Positions 9,563 to 18,963 of a DNA stretch of 64,000 bases are shown one piece after another. The DNA lies in NCBI GenBank assembly GCA_028688275.1, contig JAQTYN010000010.1, positions 1 to 64,000 on the forward strand, given 5' to 3'. Under the pieces are notes generated by a model, which saw only the letters and a list, made by a program, of their open reading frames with translations, was not told the origin of the DNA and ran no database searches. Position 1 is the first letter of the stretch. Each line of letters opens with the position of its first letter. This stretch comes from Gallionella sp. GTDB taxonomy: Bacteria; Pseudomonadota; Gammaproteobacteria; Burkholderiales; Gallionellaceae. Made by a program: the position numbers and the translations under genes.

Positions 9563-12064
9563 TCAAATAAACAAAGTCGTATTGGACTCAGAAGCTTCAC
9601 CCAAGAACGCCGCGACACCGCCAATTTCCACGCCATCAATCAGCTCGGTCTTGTCTATTCCCATCACATCCATGGACATCTGGCAGGCGATGAGTTGCGC
9701 GCCGCCATCGATTAAGCTTTGCAACAAATGACCTGGGGTTTCTACGCCCTTGTCGTGCATGACTTTACGGATCATCTTCGCACCCAAGCCGTGCATATCC
9801 ATCTTAGAAATTGACGTGAGGTGATCCACACCTGAGGGCAACATGCTGCTGAACATCCTATCCATCAGCGGCTTGTTGCGCGCTGGGGCATCTTCGCGGC
9901 GCAGCACGTCCAGCCCCCAGAAAGTGAAGAATAGACTCACGCCTTTGCCCATCGCCAGCGCGCCATTGGCAATAATCATGCTCGCCATGACCTTATCCAA
10001 ATCGTCTGAAAATACCACCAGCGTCAGCTTGTCTTTGATCGCTGTAGGCAATGTCGTCGCAAGCACGGGCGCATTTTTACGCAACAGCACCACCATCAAG
10101 CCTTTTTCGGCTTTAATCGACAGCACTTCGTTGCCTGTTTTCTTCGCCCAAGCCCGAACATCACGACCAAAGGCGGGATCAGAAACCGTCACTTCCAGCA
10201 ACTCACCCGCTTCTAACGCGTCCATCGCCTTATAGGTTTTCATAATCGGACCAGGACATTGCAGCCCTACCGCATTCAGGATGTGTACCTCGCCACTGGG
10301 CGCGCTCCATGCCGCACTGACCACACAACTGCCGCTACGCTCCGCTTCAATCTCCGCAGGGTCGCGTCGTTTAATATCTTCGTAATCGAAAATATCGGGA
10401 TTCGCTTGCTTATCCACCGCCCACGAATACGTTTTGTAGCCGCCTGAAAGATTCTTAACCTGCGTAAAGCCATGTTGTTTGAGGATGCGATAAGCCAAAT
10501 AGCCGCGCAAGCCAATCTGACAGAACAGCACCACAGGCGCATTTTTATCCAGCTCATCCAAGTGTTCGCGCAATTGGTTCACATTGATATTGCGCGCGGT
10601 GGCGATACTGCCGAATTCGTATTCTTCCGCCGTGCGCACGTCGATCAGTTGCGGTTTATCCGCCTGAGCGTTCAGACTTTGGTTCAGCTCACGCCAAGAA
10701 ATCAACTGGTGCGATTGATTCAGTATGTTGATGGCGACATAACCCGCGATATTGATGGGATCTTTAGCCGAACCAAAAGGCGGCGCGTAAGCCAATTCCA
10801 GTTCCGCCAAATCTTCCACGTGCAGATTGCCATGAATCGCGGTGGCGATGACATCAATGCGTTTGTCCGCACCATCTGCCCCAACCGCTTGCGCACCGAG
10901 TATTTTGCCTTCTGGGGTAAACAACAATTTCAGGCTGATTTGTTTCGCGCCAGGGTAATAGCTGGCATGAGAACCGCTATGCGTGATGCAGCTCAAGTAA
11001 GGAATGCCCGCCGCGATCAGCTGCTTCTCGTTCAATCCCGTGGTGGCAGCCGCCAAATCAAAGGCTTTTAGTATCGACGTGCCTTGCGTGCCACGATACT
11101 GCTGGGTGTTGCCAAACACGATATTGTCCGCCGCCATGCGCCCTTGACGATTGGCAGGGCCCGCCAACGGAATCAACACTTGCTGACCGCTGATGGTTTG
11201 GGTCACTTCAATCGCATCGCCCACCGCGTAAATATCCGCGTCAGAAGTCTGCAAATAATTATCGACCTTAATCCCGCCCGTTTTCCCCAACTCCAAACCA
11301 CTGGCTCGCGCCAAAGTCGTTTCAGGGCGCACGCCAATCGCCAACACCACCATATCCGCCTGCAAGCGACGACCACTACCGAGATAAACCACGGTATGCC
11401 CTTCCCTATCCTCGAAACGCTCCACCTTGTCCGACAGATACAGCTCCACATTTTTATCCTTCATGTGGGCATGCACGATTGCCGCCATTTCATAATCCAG
11501 CGGGGTCAAAATCTGGTCTGCGCCTTCTACCAACGTGGTAAAAATTCCCTTATCATGCAGATTTTCAGCCACCTCAATCCCAATAAACCCGCCACCTATC
11601 ACCACCGCACGGCGCGGTTTATGCTGTTCCAGATGCGCCATAATGCGATCCAAGTCAGGGATATTGCGCAGCCCAAAAATGCGCGGCGAGTCTATGCCTG
11701 GCAATTTCGGACGCAAAGGCTCCGCCCCTGGCGAGAGCAACAACTTATCATAAGACTCATCAAACTCATCGCCCGTGGCAAGATTACGTAAGCGCACGAC
11801 TTTTGCCGCTCGATCAATCGCAATGGCCTCGGTACGACTCCGCACCTCCACCCGATAACGCGCCTCGAAAGCAGGTTCCGACGTCACCAACAATTGTTCA
11901 CGTTGCTCAATGGTGTGAGAAATGTGATACGGCAGCCCACAGTTGGCAAAACTGATATACGGACCGCGCTCGATCATCACGATTTGCGCATTTTCGTCGT
12001 TGCGACGTATCCGCGCCGCAGCGGTTGCACCCCCTGCCACACCACCAATAATAATTACTTTCAT
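9563..12064 (-). CDS. Four-module fusion: FAD/NAD(P) disulfide (CoA-disulfide-type) reductase - rhodanese - TusA - DsrE-like
   Basis: GGVAGGATAAARIRRNDE...FANCGLPYHI; rhodanese LIDVRTAEEYEFGSI...VLFCQIGLRGYLAYRIL; TusA LNAVGLQCPGPIMKTYKAMD; C-terminal LTLVVFSDDLDKVMASMIIANGALAMGK...LIACQMSMDVMGI. Confidence 0.92.
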   Translation of the reverse strand: MKVIIIGGVAGGATAAARIRRNDENAQIVMIERGPYISFANCGLPYHISHTIEQREQLLVTSEPAFEARYRVEVRSRTEAIAIDRAAKVVRLRNLATGDEFDESYDKLLLSPGAEPLRPKLPGIDSPRIFGLRNIPDLDRIMAHLEQHKPRRAVVIGGGFIGIEVAENLHDKGIFTTLVEGADQILTPLDYEMAAIVHAHMKDKNVELYLSDKVERFEDREGHTVVYLGSGRRLQADMVVLAIGVRPETTLARASGLELGKTGGIKVDNYLQTSDADIYAVGDAIEVTQTISGQQVLIPLAGPANRQGRMAADNIVFGNTQQYRGTQGTSILKAFDLAAATTGLNEKQLIAAGIPYLSCITHSGSHASYYPGAKQISLKLLFTPEGKILGAQAVGADGADKRIDVIATAIHGNLHVEDLAELELAYAPPFGSAKDPINIAGYVAINILNQSHQLISWRELNQSLNAQADKPQLIDVRTAEEYEFGSIATARNINVNQLREHLDELDKNAPVVLFCQIGLRGYLAYRILKQHGFTQVKNLSGGYKTYSWAVDKQANPDIFDYEDIKRRDPAEIEAERSGSCVVSAAWSAPSGEVHILNAVGLQCPGPIMKTYKAMDALEAGELLEVTVSDPAFGRDVRAWAKKTGNEVLSIKAEKGLMVVLLRKNAPVLATTLPTAIKDKLTLVVFSDDLDKVMASMIIANGALAMGKGVSLFFTFWGLDVLRREDAPARNKPLMDRMFSSMLPSGVDHLTSISKMDMHGLGAKMIRKVMHDKGVETPGHLLQSLIDGGAQLIACQMSMDVMGIDKTELIDGVEIGGVAAFLGEASESNTTLFI

Positions 12065-12637
12065 AGAAACTCCTTAAATTAAAAAAATAAAATGCACCGC
12101 AAAATCAATTGCGTGCAATGGGATAGGGTTGAATTTAGCTAGAAAATCACTGAATGATTCGTCATCCTAAGCCGTGAGCTTGTCGAATGGTAGAAGGATG
12201 AACGGAGAGGGGAAAACACACCCTGCGGATACGGACAGATAACCTGAACAGCTCGATAGCTTGAAAATTTAAACATCATGGCACGCATTTTCGGCTTAAA
12301 GCGCGAGCTTTACAAGCAACGTTTTGAGCGGGTAGCAGCAGAAGCTTATCCTATCATTGCGCATAGACTTGGGCAGTCTCGCGTAGGACGGCAATATTTA
12401 AAACACGTTGCGCCGTTCTGCGCTGAATACATAATTTGTTACCCCCAAAACTATGCACAAGGATAGCGCGCTGGTTCGAGAAACGTGAAACTATACAACC
12501 AAAAGGATGAGGACTTACAATCGCCACGACCCAGTTATAACCGTTAGGGACACGATATCCAAACAGTGGCGCAAAACGTCAACTTTTTGATCGTGCTAAT
12601 AATGGGGGATTACTAATTTTTACGGAAGCCCTTAAGT

Positions 12638-14296
12638 ATGGATAATCAAGATGCAACCTCGTGTGGGATTAAAGCCAACAAGGATTCGGATGTTTACAAT
12701 CCATTTCTCCGTTCACGTGACATGCGAAAGATGCTGTTAATCCATGTGAAGATTCCCCCCTTGCTTAATTTTGATGGAAAAGGATTCATATGTGCACTCG
12801 TCACATCAAGATGCCATATAGGCTGTACACATTGCATGTTTTTTTCCAACATGACAGAAGGTAAGAATGAGTTCAACACGATGACACCAGCTCGCATAGA
12901 TAAACTGATGCAGCTAGTAAGTGACTCCAATACTGGCTACCTACTTGTATCAGGAGGAGGGGAAGGATTCATTGAACCATCGCTTATGTATCAGATTATA
13001 GAGACATCCACTGCCGACATAGCATGGATAGTCACAAGTGGGTTCTGGGCACAAAAAAAATCGCGTGCAGCCGAAATTCTTAGAAAATCTTACCAAGCCT
13101 TTTTACGCGGGAACAAGAGCAAGCCAAACAGACAAGTATGTCTTCGTATAAGTGTCGATTCCTACCATGCCAGTAAATTGGTTATAGATCCAATTTATCC
13201 TTTCAAATACATCATTAACATTATCCAAATATTTGAGTCAACCTACTCAACTCAAACAGGCTTCTTCCTTCAACTCCACTGTATTGAAGGGGAGGAGAAG
13301 CTCATTGATCAGTTACGCCAGCAAGTTAATGCTGTCGAGGTTATAAATGTATCCTCAATGCACACTAATGAAAAGCTTACTGAATCAGCAATTACACTTA
13401 GAATGCCATCAGGCTTTGAGTTTGAAATTACGTTCGCGAAATTACTTCTTTCAGATATTGCAGCTGACTTGCGCGATGAAAAGATGCTTGATAGACGAAT
13501 TGAGCTATGGGAAAAAGATGCCTTTGTCAATGAGCGAGGCATGGCAGCGTACCAGCTCAACTCCAATGGCTCCATTGGTACTGATATGCTGGTTGTCTAC
13601 GACGGAAGAGTTGCTGGCGGCTGGCAAAGTGAGATGCCTGACATCTCAATCAATATTGACGTAGATTCATACGAAACCATATTAAATAAAACACTCTCCG
13701 ACCCAGGGGTTCTAGCCACAATAGAGCATGGCATCGCCTATCGATTCGAAATCATCAATGAAGTCTGCCCTAAGGCTAGTCTCCGTGCAAAAGCAGTAAA
13801 TATTCGAGACTACACCAGCCTTGTACTTCTTGAAGAAGATGCCGTAAAGCTCTATTACACGCTTCGTGCGATTCAGGATTTCATTACTGAAGGTCGCATT
13901 GAACAGCAAAATATGAACACTTGGCCTCCCGCACTTAAAACCATTATTAACCTCTCCAAGGAGGAGCTGCGACGACTATACCAGTCGTCAGACTATGACA
14001 TAGTAAAGCAGTTTGAGGAAACCGAGCCTGAATTTACTGATCTTATCCAAGAAATACGGGTTTACACCAGAACAGGAAACTTTGAAAGCATCATCCAATT
14101 TTTGTCCCAGCAAGCAGAAAAAAACCTTCGCCGCCTCGATAAATGGCGTTTATTGATGGAAAGGATTTCACACGATTGGTACGATATCCAATCACTGGAT
14201 GCTAAAGAACTCCTCGCGTTGATGCAGGTGGAACAATTTATTGATTCTCGACTACTGCAAGGACGAAGAGTCTATGAGGGACTATCAAGGTTATAG
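12638..14296 (+). CDS. Radical SAM domain protein, unassigned subfamily
   Basis: ALVTSRCHIGCTHCMFFSN (CxxxCxxC) and LVSGGGEGFIEPSL (GGE-type motif); WIVTSGFWA. Confidence 0.8.
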   Translation: MDNQDATSCGIKANKDSDVYNPFLRSRDMRKMLLIHVKIPPLLNFDGKGFICALVTSRCHIGCTHCMFFSNMTEGKNEFNTMTPARIDKLMQLVSDSNTGYLLVSGGGEGFIEPSLMYQIIETSTADIAWIVTSGFWAQKKSRAAEILRKSYQAFLRGNKSKPNRQVCLRISVDSYHASKLVIDPIYPFKYIINIIQIFESTYSTQTGFFLQLHCIEGEEKLIDQLRQQVNAVEVINVSSMHTNEKLTESAITLRMPSGFEFEITFAKLLLSDIAADLRDEKMLDRRIELWEKDAFVNERGMAAYQLNSNGSIGTDMLVVYDGRVAGGWQSEMPDISINIDVDSYETILNKTLSDPGVLATIEHGIAYRFEIINEVCPKASLRAKAVNIRDYTSLVLLEEDAVKLYYTLRAIQDFITEGRIEQQNMNTWPPALKTIINLSKEELRRLYQSSDYDIVKQFEETEPEFTDLIQEIRVYTRTGNFESIIQFLSQQAEKNLRRLDKWRLLMERISHDWYDIQSLDAKELLALMQVEQFIDSRLLQGRRVYEGLSRL

Positions 14297-14330
14297 TTAA
14301 AATATTTACACTTCTATCAGACGACATGAC

Positions 14331-15173
14331 ATGAAGATATTAATAACTGGTGCGCAAGGATATTTAGGAGCGTTACTTTTCGCTGAACTTCGGAATGAGT
14401 ATGACATTGTGGGTACTGCGCGCAGCAGGTTCCTTTCCAAGGATGTCATACCGCTTGATATTAGGGACATCGACTTAATGTATAAATGCTTCGCTTCAGT
14501 GATGCCTGACGTAGTTATCCATACAGCAGCAATTTCTAATGTCGCCTCATGTGAAGAGAATCCAGCTGAAGCGTTCAGGACGAATGCAGGAGGGACATTA
14601 AACATCGCGCAAGCAGCAAATGAAATCGGAGCCAAAGTCATTCTGATTTCCTCTTTGGCTGCCCAGAATCCGTTGACAGTGTACGGAAATAGCAAGCAAG
14701 CAGCCGAGAACCATATTCGAATGGTAAAAGCAGGGTATGAAATTCTTCAGCTCTCTATGACTTTTGGCCTCAGCCCAAATACCACAAATAATAGACCGTT
14801 CAATAAAATTTTACGCTCAATGAAATCGGGATTGCCGCAACTTTATGACAACAAATGGAAATTTCAACCAACCCACACTGAGCATTTTCTCTCGGTCATT
14901 AGCTGCATACTGCAACGACCATTCGGTGGAAATAATCTGACTATTACCATCGAAGAAAGTAGCACAATGCATCAGATTGCATCGGATGTTCTAAATCCTG
15001 ACCTCGTTATAGGGGCTCCCCTTTATCAAAGGCGCGCAGAGCAATTGGTGGATACATCACACTTGTCACGATTAGGTTTTCCAACCACAACATATTGCAC
15101 CATGATAAAGCGATTAAGGGAGCAGCTAAAAATAGCCAATACAAATTTTGTATCTTTCAGCAATGAAATTTAG
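14331..15173 (+). CDS. NAD-dependent epimerase/dehydratase, RmlD-like extended SDR
   Basis: MKILITGAQGYLGALL Rossmann motif; DVVIHTAAISNVASCEENPAEAFRTNAGGTLNIA; YGNSKQAAE (YxxxK). Confidence 0.9.
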   Translation: MKILITGAQGYLGALLFAELRNEYDIVGTARSRFLSKDVIPLDIRDIDLMYKCFASVMPDVVIHTAAISNVASCEENPAEAFRTNAGGTLNIAQAANEIGAKVILISSLAAQNPLTVYGNSKQAAENHIRMVKAGYEILQLSMTFGLSPNTTNNRPFNKILRSMKSGLPQLYDNKWKFQPTHTEHFLSVISCILQRPFGGNNLTITIEESSTMHQIASDVLNPDLVIGAPLYQRRAEQLVDTSHLSRLGFPTTTYCTMIKRLREQLKIANTNFVSFSNEI

Positions 15174-15371
15174 GAGACCGTGCCAGCTATTGCGACCCAT
15201 TTAACATTTACTGCAAGAACACTACATTACCTATTTTGCGACCTAACTCGTATCCTACAAAGCTGGAGCTTTGTTGGCGGTATTGCCCTCCATGACTTTC
15301 CGCAGCACACCCGCCCCACGCCTTCGCGGGGGCAAGCTCTTCGCGAGGATGACAACTAAATCAGCATTTCC

Positions 15372-15641
15372 TTAAAACTTCGCATTCGGAATGGGGTAGT
15401 GTTCAATCACGAAATCAATGTCTTTATCCCCTCTGCCGCTGAGATTCACCAAAATCGTTTTATCGCTCCCCAATGTCTTGGCGAGTTTCATGGCGTAGGC
15501 GACCGCATGGGCGGATTCCAACGCAGGAATGATGCCTTCGAGTTGTGACAGTTTATAAAACGCATCGACGGCTTCTTCATCGTTGCACAGACCAATTTTG
15601 GTTCTGCCGATTTCGTTCAGGTAAGCATGTTCTGACCCCAC
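15372..15641 (-). pseudogene. trpB: C-terminal remnant of tryptophan synthase beta chain
   Basis: [16 protein letters not shown]...[35 protein letters not shown]...[14 protein letters not shown] matches the TrpB C-terminus; N-terminal ~2/3 absent. Confidence 0.85.
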
Positions 15642-16034
15642 TTATTCGCAAAAAGACCGCATAAAATGTACATAGCAATGCACATGAACTTCAAAATTCA
15701 CTTAGGGAGCCGCTGACTTATTCAGTTTTCGTCATCCACGCGGAAGAACAAACATAGTTAAATCAAATAGATATACCCAAGAATTCGTGAGGATGACGAA
15801 TAAATCTAAAAACCGTCGTTGAGATTGATGATAAAAATGGCTGCGATCCAATGCTGGCGCATGTTTGCGGCAAACGATGCACGACCCCAAATTGGGGAGA
15901 AGCTTGCGCCATCCCATACGATGAAAGCGATCAGGTAGATCCAGTTATAACGGATTGGCAATTGCGACTAGAATGCTGTTGCTTGGTAAATAGCGTGGTT
16001 TCGCAATCACTTTGTGAAATACAGATGACGCATT

Positions 16035-16424
16035 TTATCTCACGCCCGCTGTCACCCTCTGTGCATTAATCTCGGCGATGGCTGCTTCAACACTGTCGGC
16101 GACCTCGTTTGAAGCATTATGCTTAATGGCACTGGCTTTGACGATAATGTTGACTAGGCTTTTTGAATGCACCCGATACGAAAATCGCGTATAGGTTTTC
16201 ACCACTTTCGCGCGGTATTCTCCCCATTCTGAGATGATGGCACTGGTCACAACAAAATCGTCCAATACAAGAATCGTATCCATAGGACGGTAAAATCGAC
16301 CAAAATAATCCGCATATTGGCGCGCCCATGCCTCACAGTCGTCCTTGGTTTCTATTTTCCAATTTGGCGTCGCGATCACAATATCGTTTTCCACATCATG
16401 CCTAAAATCTATGGTTCCTATCAC
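16035..16424 (-). CDS. Tandem ~130-aa family, copy A
   Basis: MIGTIDFRHDVENDIVIATPNWKIETKDDCEAWARQY...VWGEYR-type; aligns with copies B-H. Confidence 0.85.
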   Translation of the reverse strand: MIGTIDFRHDVENDIVIATPNWKIETKDDCEAWARQYADYFGRFYRPMDTILVLDDFVVTSAIISEWGEYRAKVVKTYTRFSYRVHSKSLVNIIVKASAIKHNASNEVADSVEAAIAEINAQRVTAGVR

Positions 16425-16475
16425 GGTATTTCCTATCGCCTTTCAATGGTATTCACATCACTAAACCTGAATCGG

Positions 16476-16865
16476 CTATTTAATGCCCGCTTTCGCTCTC
16501 TCGGCTTTAATGGCAGCAATCGCCTCTTCGATACTCTTGGCTTCTCTATTCGGGGTTTGGTATTTAGCATTACTGGTCATACTGGCAATACTGACCAGCA
16601 TTTTCGGATTCACCCGATAAGAAATCCGAATATAGTTTTCGATCATCTTCGCGCGGTATTCGCCCCACAGTGTCATGATATTGCCGCTCATCGTAAAATA
16701 GTCAAATACAAAAATCACATCAATTTTGCGATGAAATTGACGGAAGTAATCATCACATTGTCCGAATCCCACCCTACAATCTTCCTCGGTTTCCATGTGC
16801 CAGCGTGGGGTCGCGATCACAACATCATTGCGCACGTCATGCCTAAAATCGACTGTTCCTCTCAC
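16476..16865 (-). CDS. Tandem ~130-aa family, copy B
   Basis: MRGTVDFRHDVRNDVVIATPRWHMETEEDCRVGFGQCDDYF. Confidence 0.85.
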   Translation of the reverse strand: MRGTVDFRHDVRNDVVIATPRWHMETEEDCRVGFGQCDDYFRQFHRKIDVIFVFDYFTMSGNIMTLWGEYRAKMIENYIRISYRVNPKMLVSIASMTSNAKYQTPNREAKSIEEAIAAIKAERAKAGIK

Positions 16866-16905
16866 AACATTACCTCAACTATTAGTGTTCATTTATCTTG
16901 AATAA

Positions 16906-17319
16906 TCACTGAAAACAGGGACGAATCGTTGCTTGATGCCCGTTGATCCTATCCGCTTGAATCGCGGTGATAGCATGCGCTATGCTTTCCGCTTCACTGC
17001 TAGGATTTTTGTATTTAATTGCACTGATCGAACTGGCAATGTTGACGACGGGTTTGGGATGAACCAGATAGTAGAATCTAGTATAGCGTGTAATCAGCTT
17101 GATTCTGTACTCTCCCCACACCGTCATGATTTGACTGTTAATCGTAAAATCATGCAACACAAAAATCATATCCATAGGGCGATCAAAATGATGACTAAAA
17201 TACGCCTCATACTGATTAAGCCATAGCTCACAATCCTCTTGCGTTTCTATTCTCCAGTGTGGGATGGCGATGACAATATCATTTTCCGTGTCATACTGAA
17301 AGTCTATTGTTCCTATCAC
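16906..17319 (-). CDS. Tandem ~130-aa family, copy C
   Basis: MIGTIDFQYDTENDIVIAIPHWRIETQEDCELWLNQYEAYF. Confidence 0.85.
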   Translation of the reverse strand: MIGTIDFQYDTENDIVIAIPHWRIETQEDCELWLNQYEAYFSHHFDRPMDMIFVLHDFTINSQIMTVWGEYRIKLITRYTRFYYLVHPKPVVNIASSISAIKYKNPSSEAESIAHAITAIQADRINGHQATIRPCFQ

Positions 17320-17341
17320 ACAGTCCTCAACTATTTATTTT

Positions 17342-17495
17342 AAGGAGGTACTGATTAAATCCGTTCCCCTTGAGCCGTGAGTTTATCGAATGGTCGAAGG
17401 GTGAACGAATTTAATCTATTGATTTAATTACATCTTCCATTCATGGCTCGACAAGCTCACCACGAACGTAAGATTTAATCAGCGTTTCCTTAGTT
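17342..17495. mobile_element. MITE/REP-like element copy 2, inserted inside the tandem gene array
   Basis: actgattaaatccgttcccc...gacaagctcaccacgaacgtaagatttaatcagcgtttcctta. Confidence 0.8.
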
Positions 17496-17526
17496 TTATG
17501 AAGCTCCCCACAATTTAGCGAAATCG

Positions 17527-17919
17527 CTATTTAATGCCCGCTTTTGCCCTATCTGCTTTAATGGCAGCAATCGCCTCTCCAATACTACTTTTTTCTGGGT
17601 TAGGTGTTTTGGTTCTTAGAATACTGACCGTTGTGGCGATACTGACCAGAGCTTGGGGACTCACTCGATAAGAAAACCTAACGTGGTTTTCGTGAAACAG
17701 CTTGACTCGGTATTCCCCCCACACCGTCATAATCTGACCGTCGATACTCAAGTCACCCAATAAAAAAATTACATCAACTTGCCGACCAACTCGTTGAAAA
17801 TAATTAGAATATTGATCGAACCATGCTTGACAATCCGCTTCGGTTTCAATTTTGCCGTGCGGCGTAGCGAACACAATGTTGTGACGCACGTCATGCTTAA
17901 AATCTACCGTGACGCTCAT
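17527..17919 (-). CDS. Tandem ~130-aa family, copy D
   Basis: MSVTVDFKHDVRHNIVFATPHGKIETEADCQAWFDQYSNYF. Confidence 0.85.
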   Translation of the reverse strand: MSVTVDFKHDVRHNIVFATPHGKIETEADCQAWFDQYSNYFQRVGRQVDVIFLLGDLSIDGQIMTVWGEYRVKLFHENHVRFSYRVSPQALVSIATTVSILRTKTPNPEKSSIGEAIAAIKADRAKAGIK

Positions 17920-17935
17920 TGTTTTCTCCTGTGCG

Positions 17936-18328
17936 TTAGGCAGATGCCGCCACGCCCAACCTTTCGGCTTTAATCCCTTCAATCGCCCCTTCGACACTGT
18001 CCGCATCTTGGCTGATGGCGTTATATCTAAACGAACTAGATTTCACCATAATATTGACTAAGCTGTTGGAATTCACCCGATAAGAAAAGCGAATAAAGCT
18101 CTTCATCAGCCTAACCCGATATTCACTCCAGACCGTCACAATTTGACTGGCAACCACAAAGTCATCCAGCACGAAAACGGCATCCACTTTTCGGTGAAAT
18201 ACGCCAAAATAATCAACGTATTGTTTAAACCAAGCCTCACAATCTTCCTTGGTTTCAATTTTCCAGTGTGGTGTGACAATCACCACGTCATTTTCTTCGT
18301 CATATTGAAACTGTATTGTTCCAGTCAT
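17936..18328 (-). CDS. Tandem ~130-aa family, copy E
   Basis: MTGTIQFQYDEENDVVIVTPHWKIETKEDCEAWFKQYVDYF. Confidence 0.85.
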   Translation of the reverse strand: MTGTIQFQYDEENDVVIVTPHWKIETKEDCEAWFKQYVDYFGVFHRKVDAVFVLDDFVVASQIVTVWSEYRVRLMKSFIRFSYRVNSNSLVNIMVKSSSFRYNAISQDADSVEGAIEGIKAERLGVAASA

Positions 18329-18354
18329 TGCGGATTGACTCCTAAGTGGTTGCG

Positions 18355-18515
18355 TACAAATAATTGGGTATTGAGTTGCTAGTCGTTAGTCGCTAGTTTT
18401 TAGTTGCTGGCGTGCAAATTTTTTTTCATCTAATTGAATAGATTGTAAAAGATAGGGTGGCGGGCAGTTTCTCTGCATTAACTAACGATTAGCGACTAAT
18501 AGCTTAAAATCCCCG
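18355..18515. repeat. CTAGTCGTTAGTCGCTAG-type dispersed inverted repeat, copy 1
   Basis: gggtattgagttgctagtcgttagtcgctagt ... actaacgattagcgactaatag. Confidence 0.6.
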
Positions 18516-18544
18516 AAAATTTAGGTACGGATACTTACTCGTTG

Positions 18545-18934
18545 TTACTGAATACCCGCTTCAGCTCTTGCCGCTTTAATGCCTGCAATCGCGCCTTCGA
18601 TACTGTCTGCATCTTGACTCGCGGCGTTGTATTTCAATGAGTCGTTTTTAATAATAATTTTGACCAGCGAGTTAAAATGTACCCGATAGGAAAAACGATA
18701 ATAGTTTTTGACCAAGTTCGTTCGATATTCTCCCCACACACTGATAATTTTGCTGCTCACCACCAAATCATCCAGCACAGAAATAGAATCCATTTTGCGG
18801 CCAAAGGGCGCGAGGTAATCCGTATATTGCTTGAACCATAGCTCGCAATCTTCTTGCGTTTCTATTCTCCAATGGGAGATGTTAATGACCACATCATTTT
18901 CCGCATCGTAGTGAAATTCTGCCGTTCCAGCCAT
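18545..18934 (-). CDS. Tandem ~130-aa family, copy F
   Basis: MAGTAEFHYDAENDVVINISHWRIETQEDCELWFKQYTDYL. Confidence 0.85.
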   Translation of the reverse strand: MAGTAEFHYDAENDVVINISHWRIETQEDCELWFKQYTDYLAPFGRKMDSISVLDDLVVSSKIISVWGEYRTNLVKNYYRFSYRVHFNSLVKIIIKNDSLKYNAASQDADSIEGAIAGIKAARAEAGIQ

Positions 18935-18963
18935 GGCGTGTTTACTCCTAAAATTAAGCTGAT

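Noticed and set aside
10472-11791. Long plus-strand ORFs (199 and 235 aa) opposite the fused oxidoreductase
   Set aside because: Antisense shadow ORFs of a strongly supported minus-strand CDS; sequences show no recognisable domain.
12465-12560. ggttcgag-like motif suggestive of a tRNA T-arm
   Set aside because: No acceptor stem, anticodon arm or D-arm could be assembled around it.
15732-16069. Short ORFs (61 and 72 aa) between the trpB remnant and the array
   Set aside because: No recognisable motif or RBS; likely non-coding.
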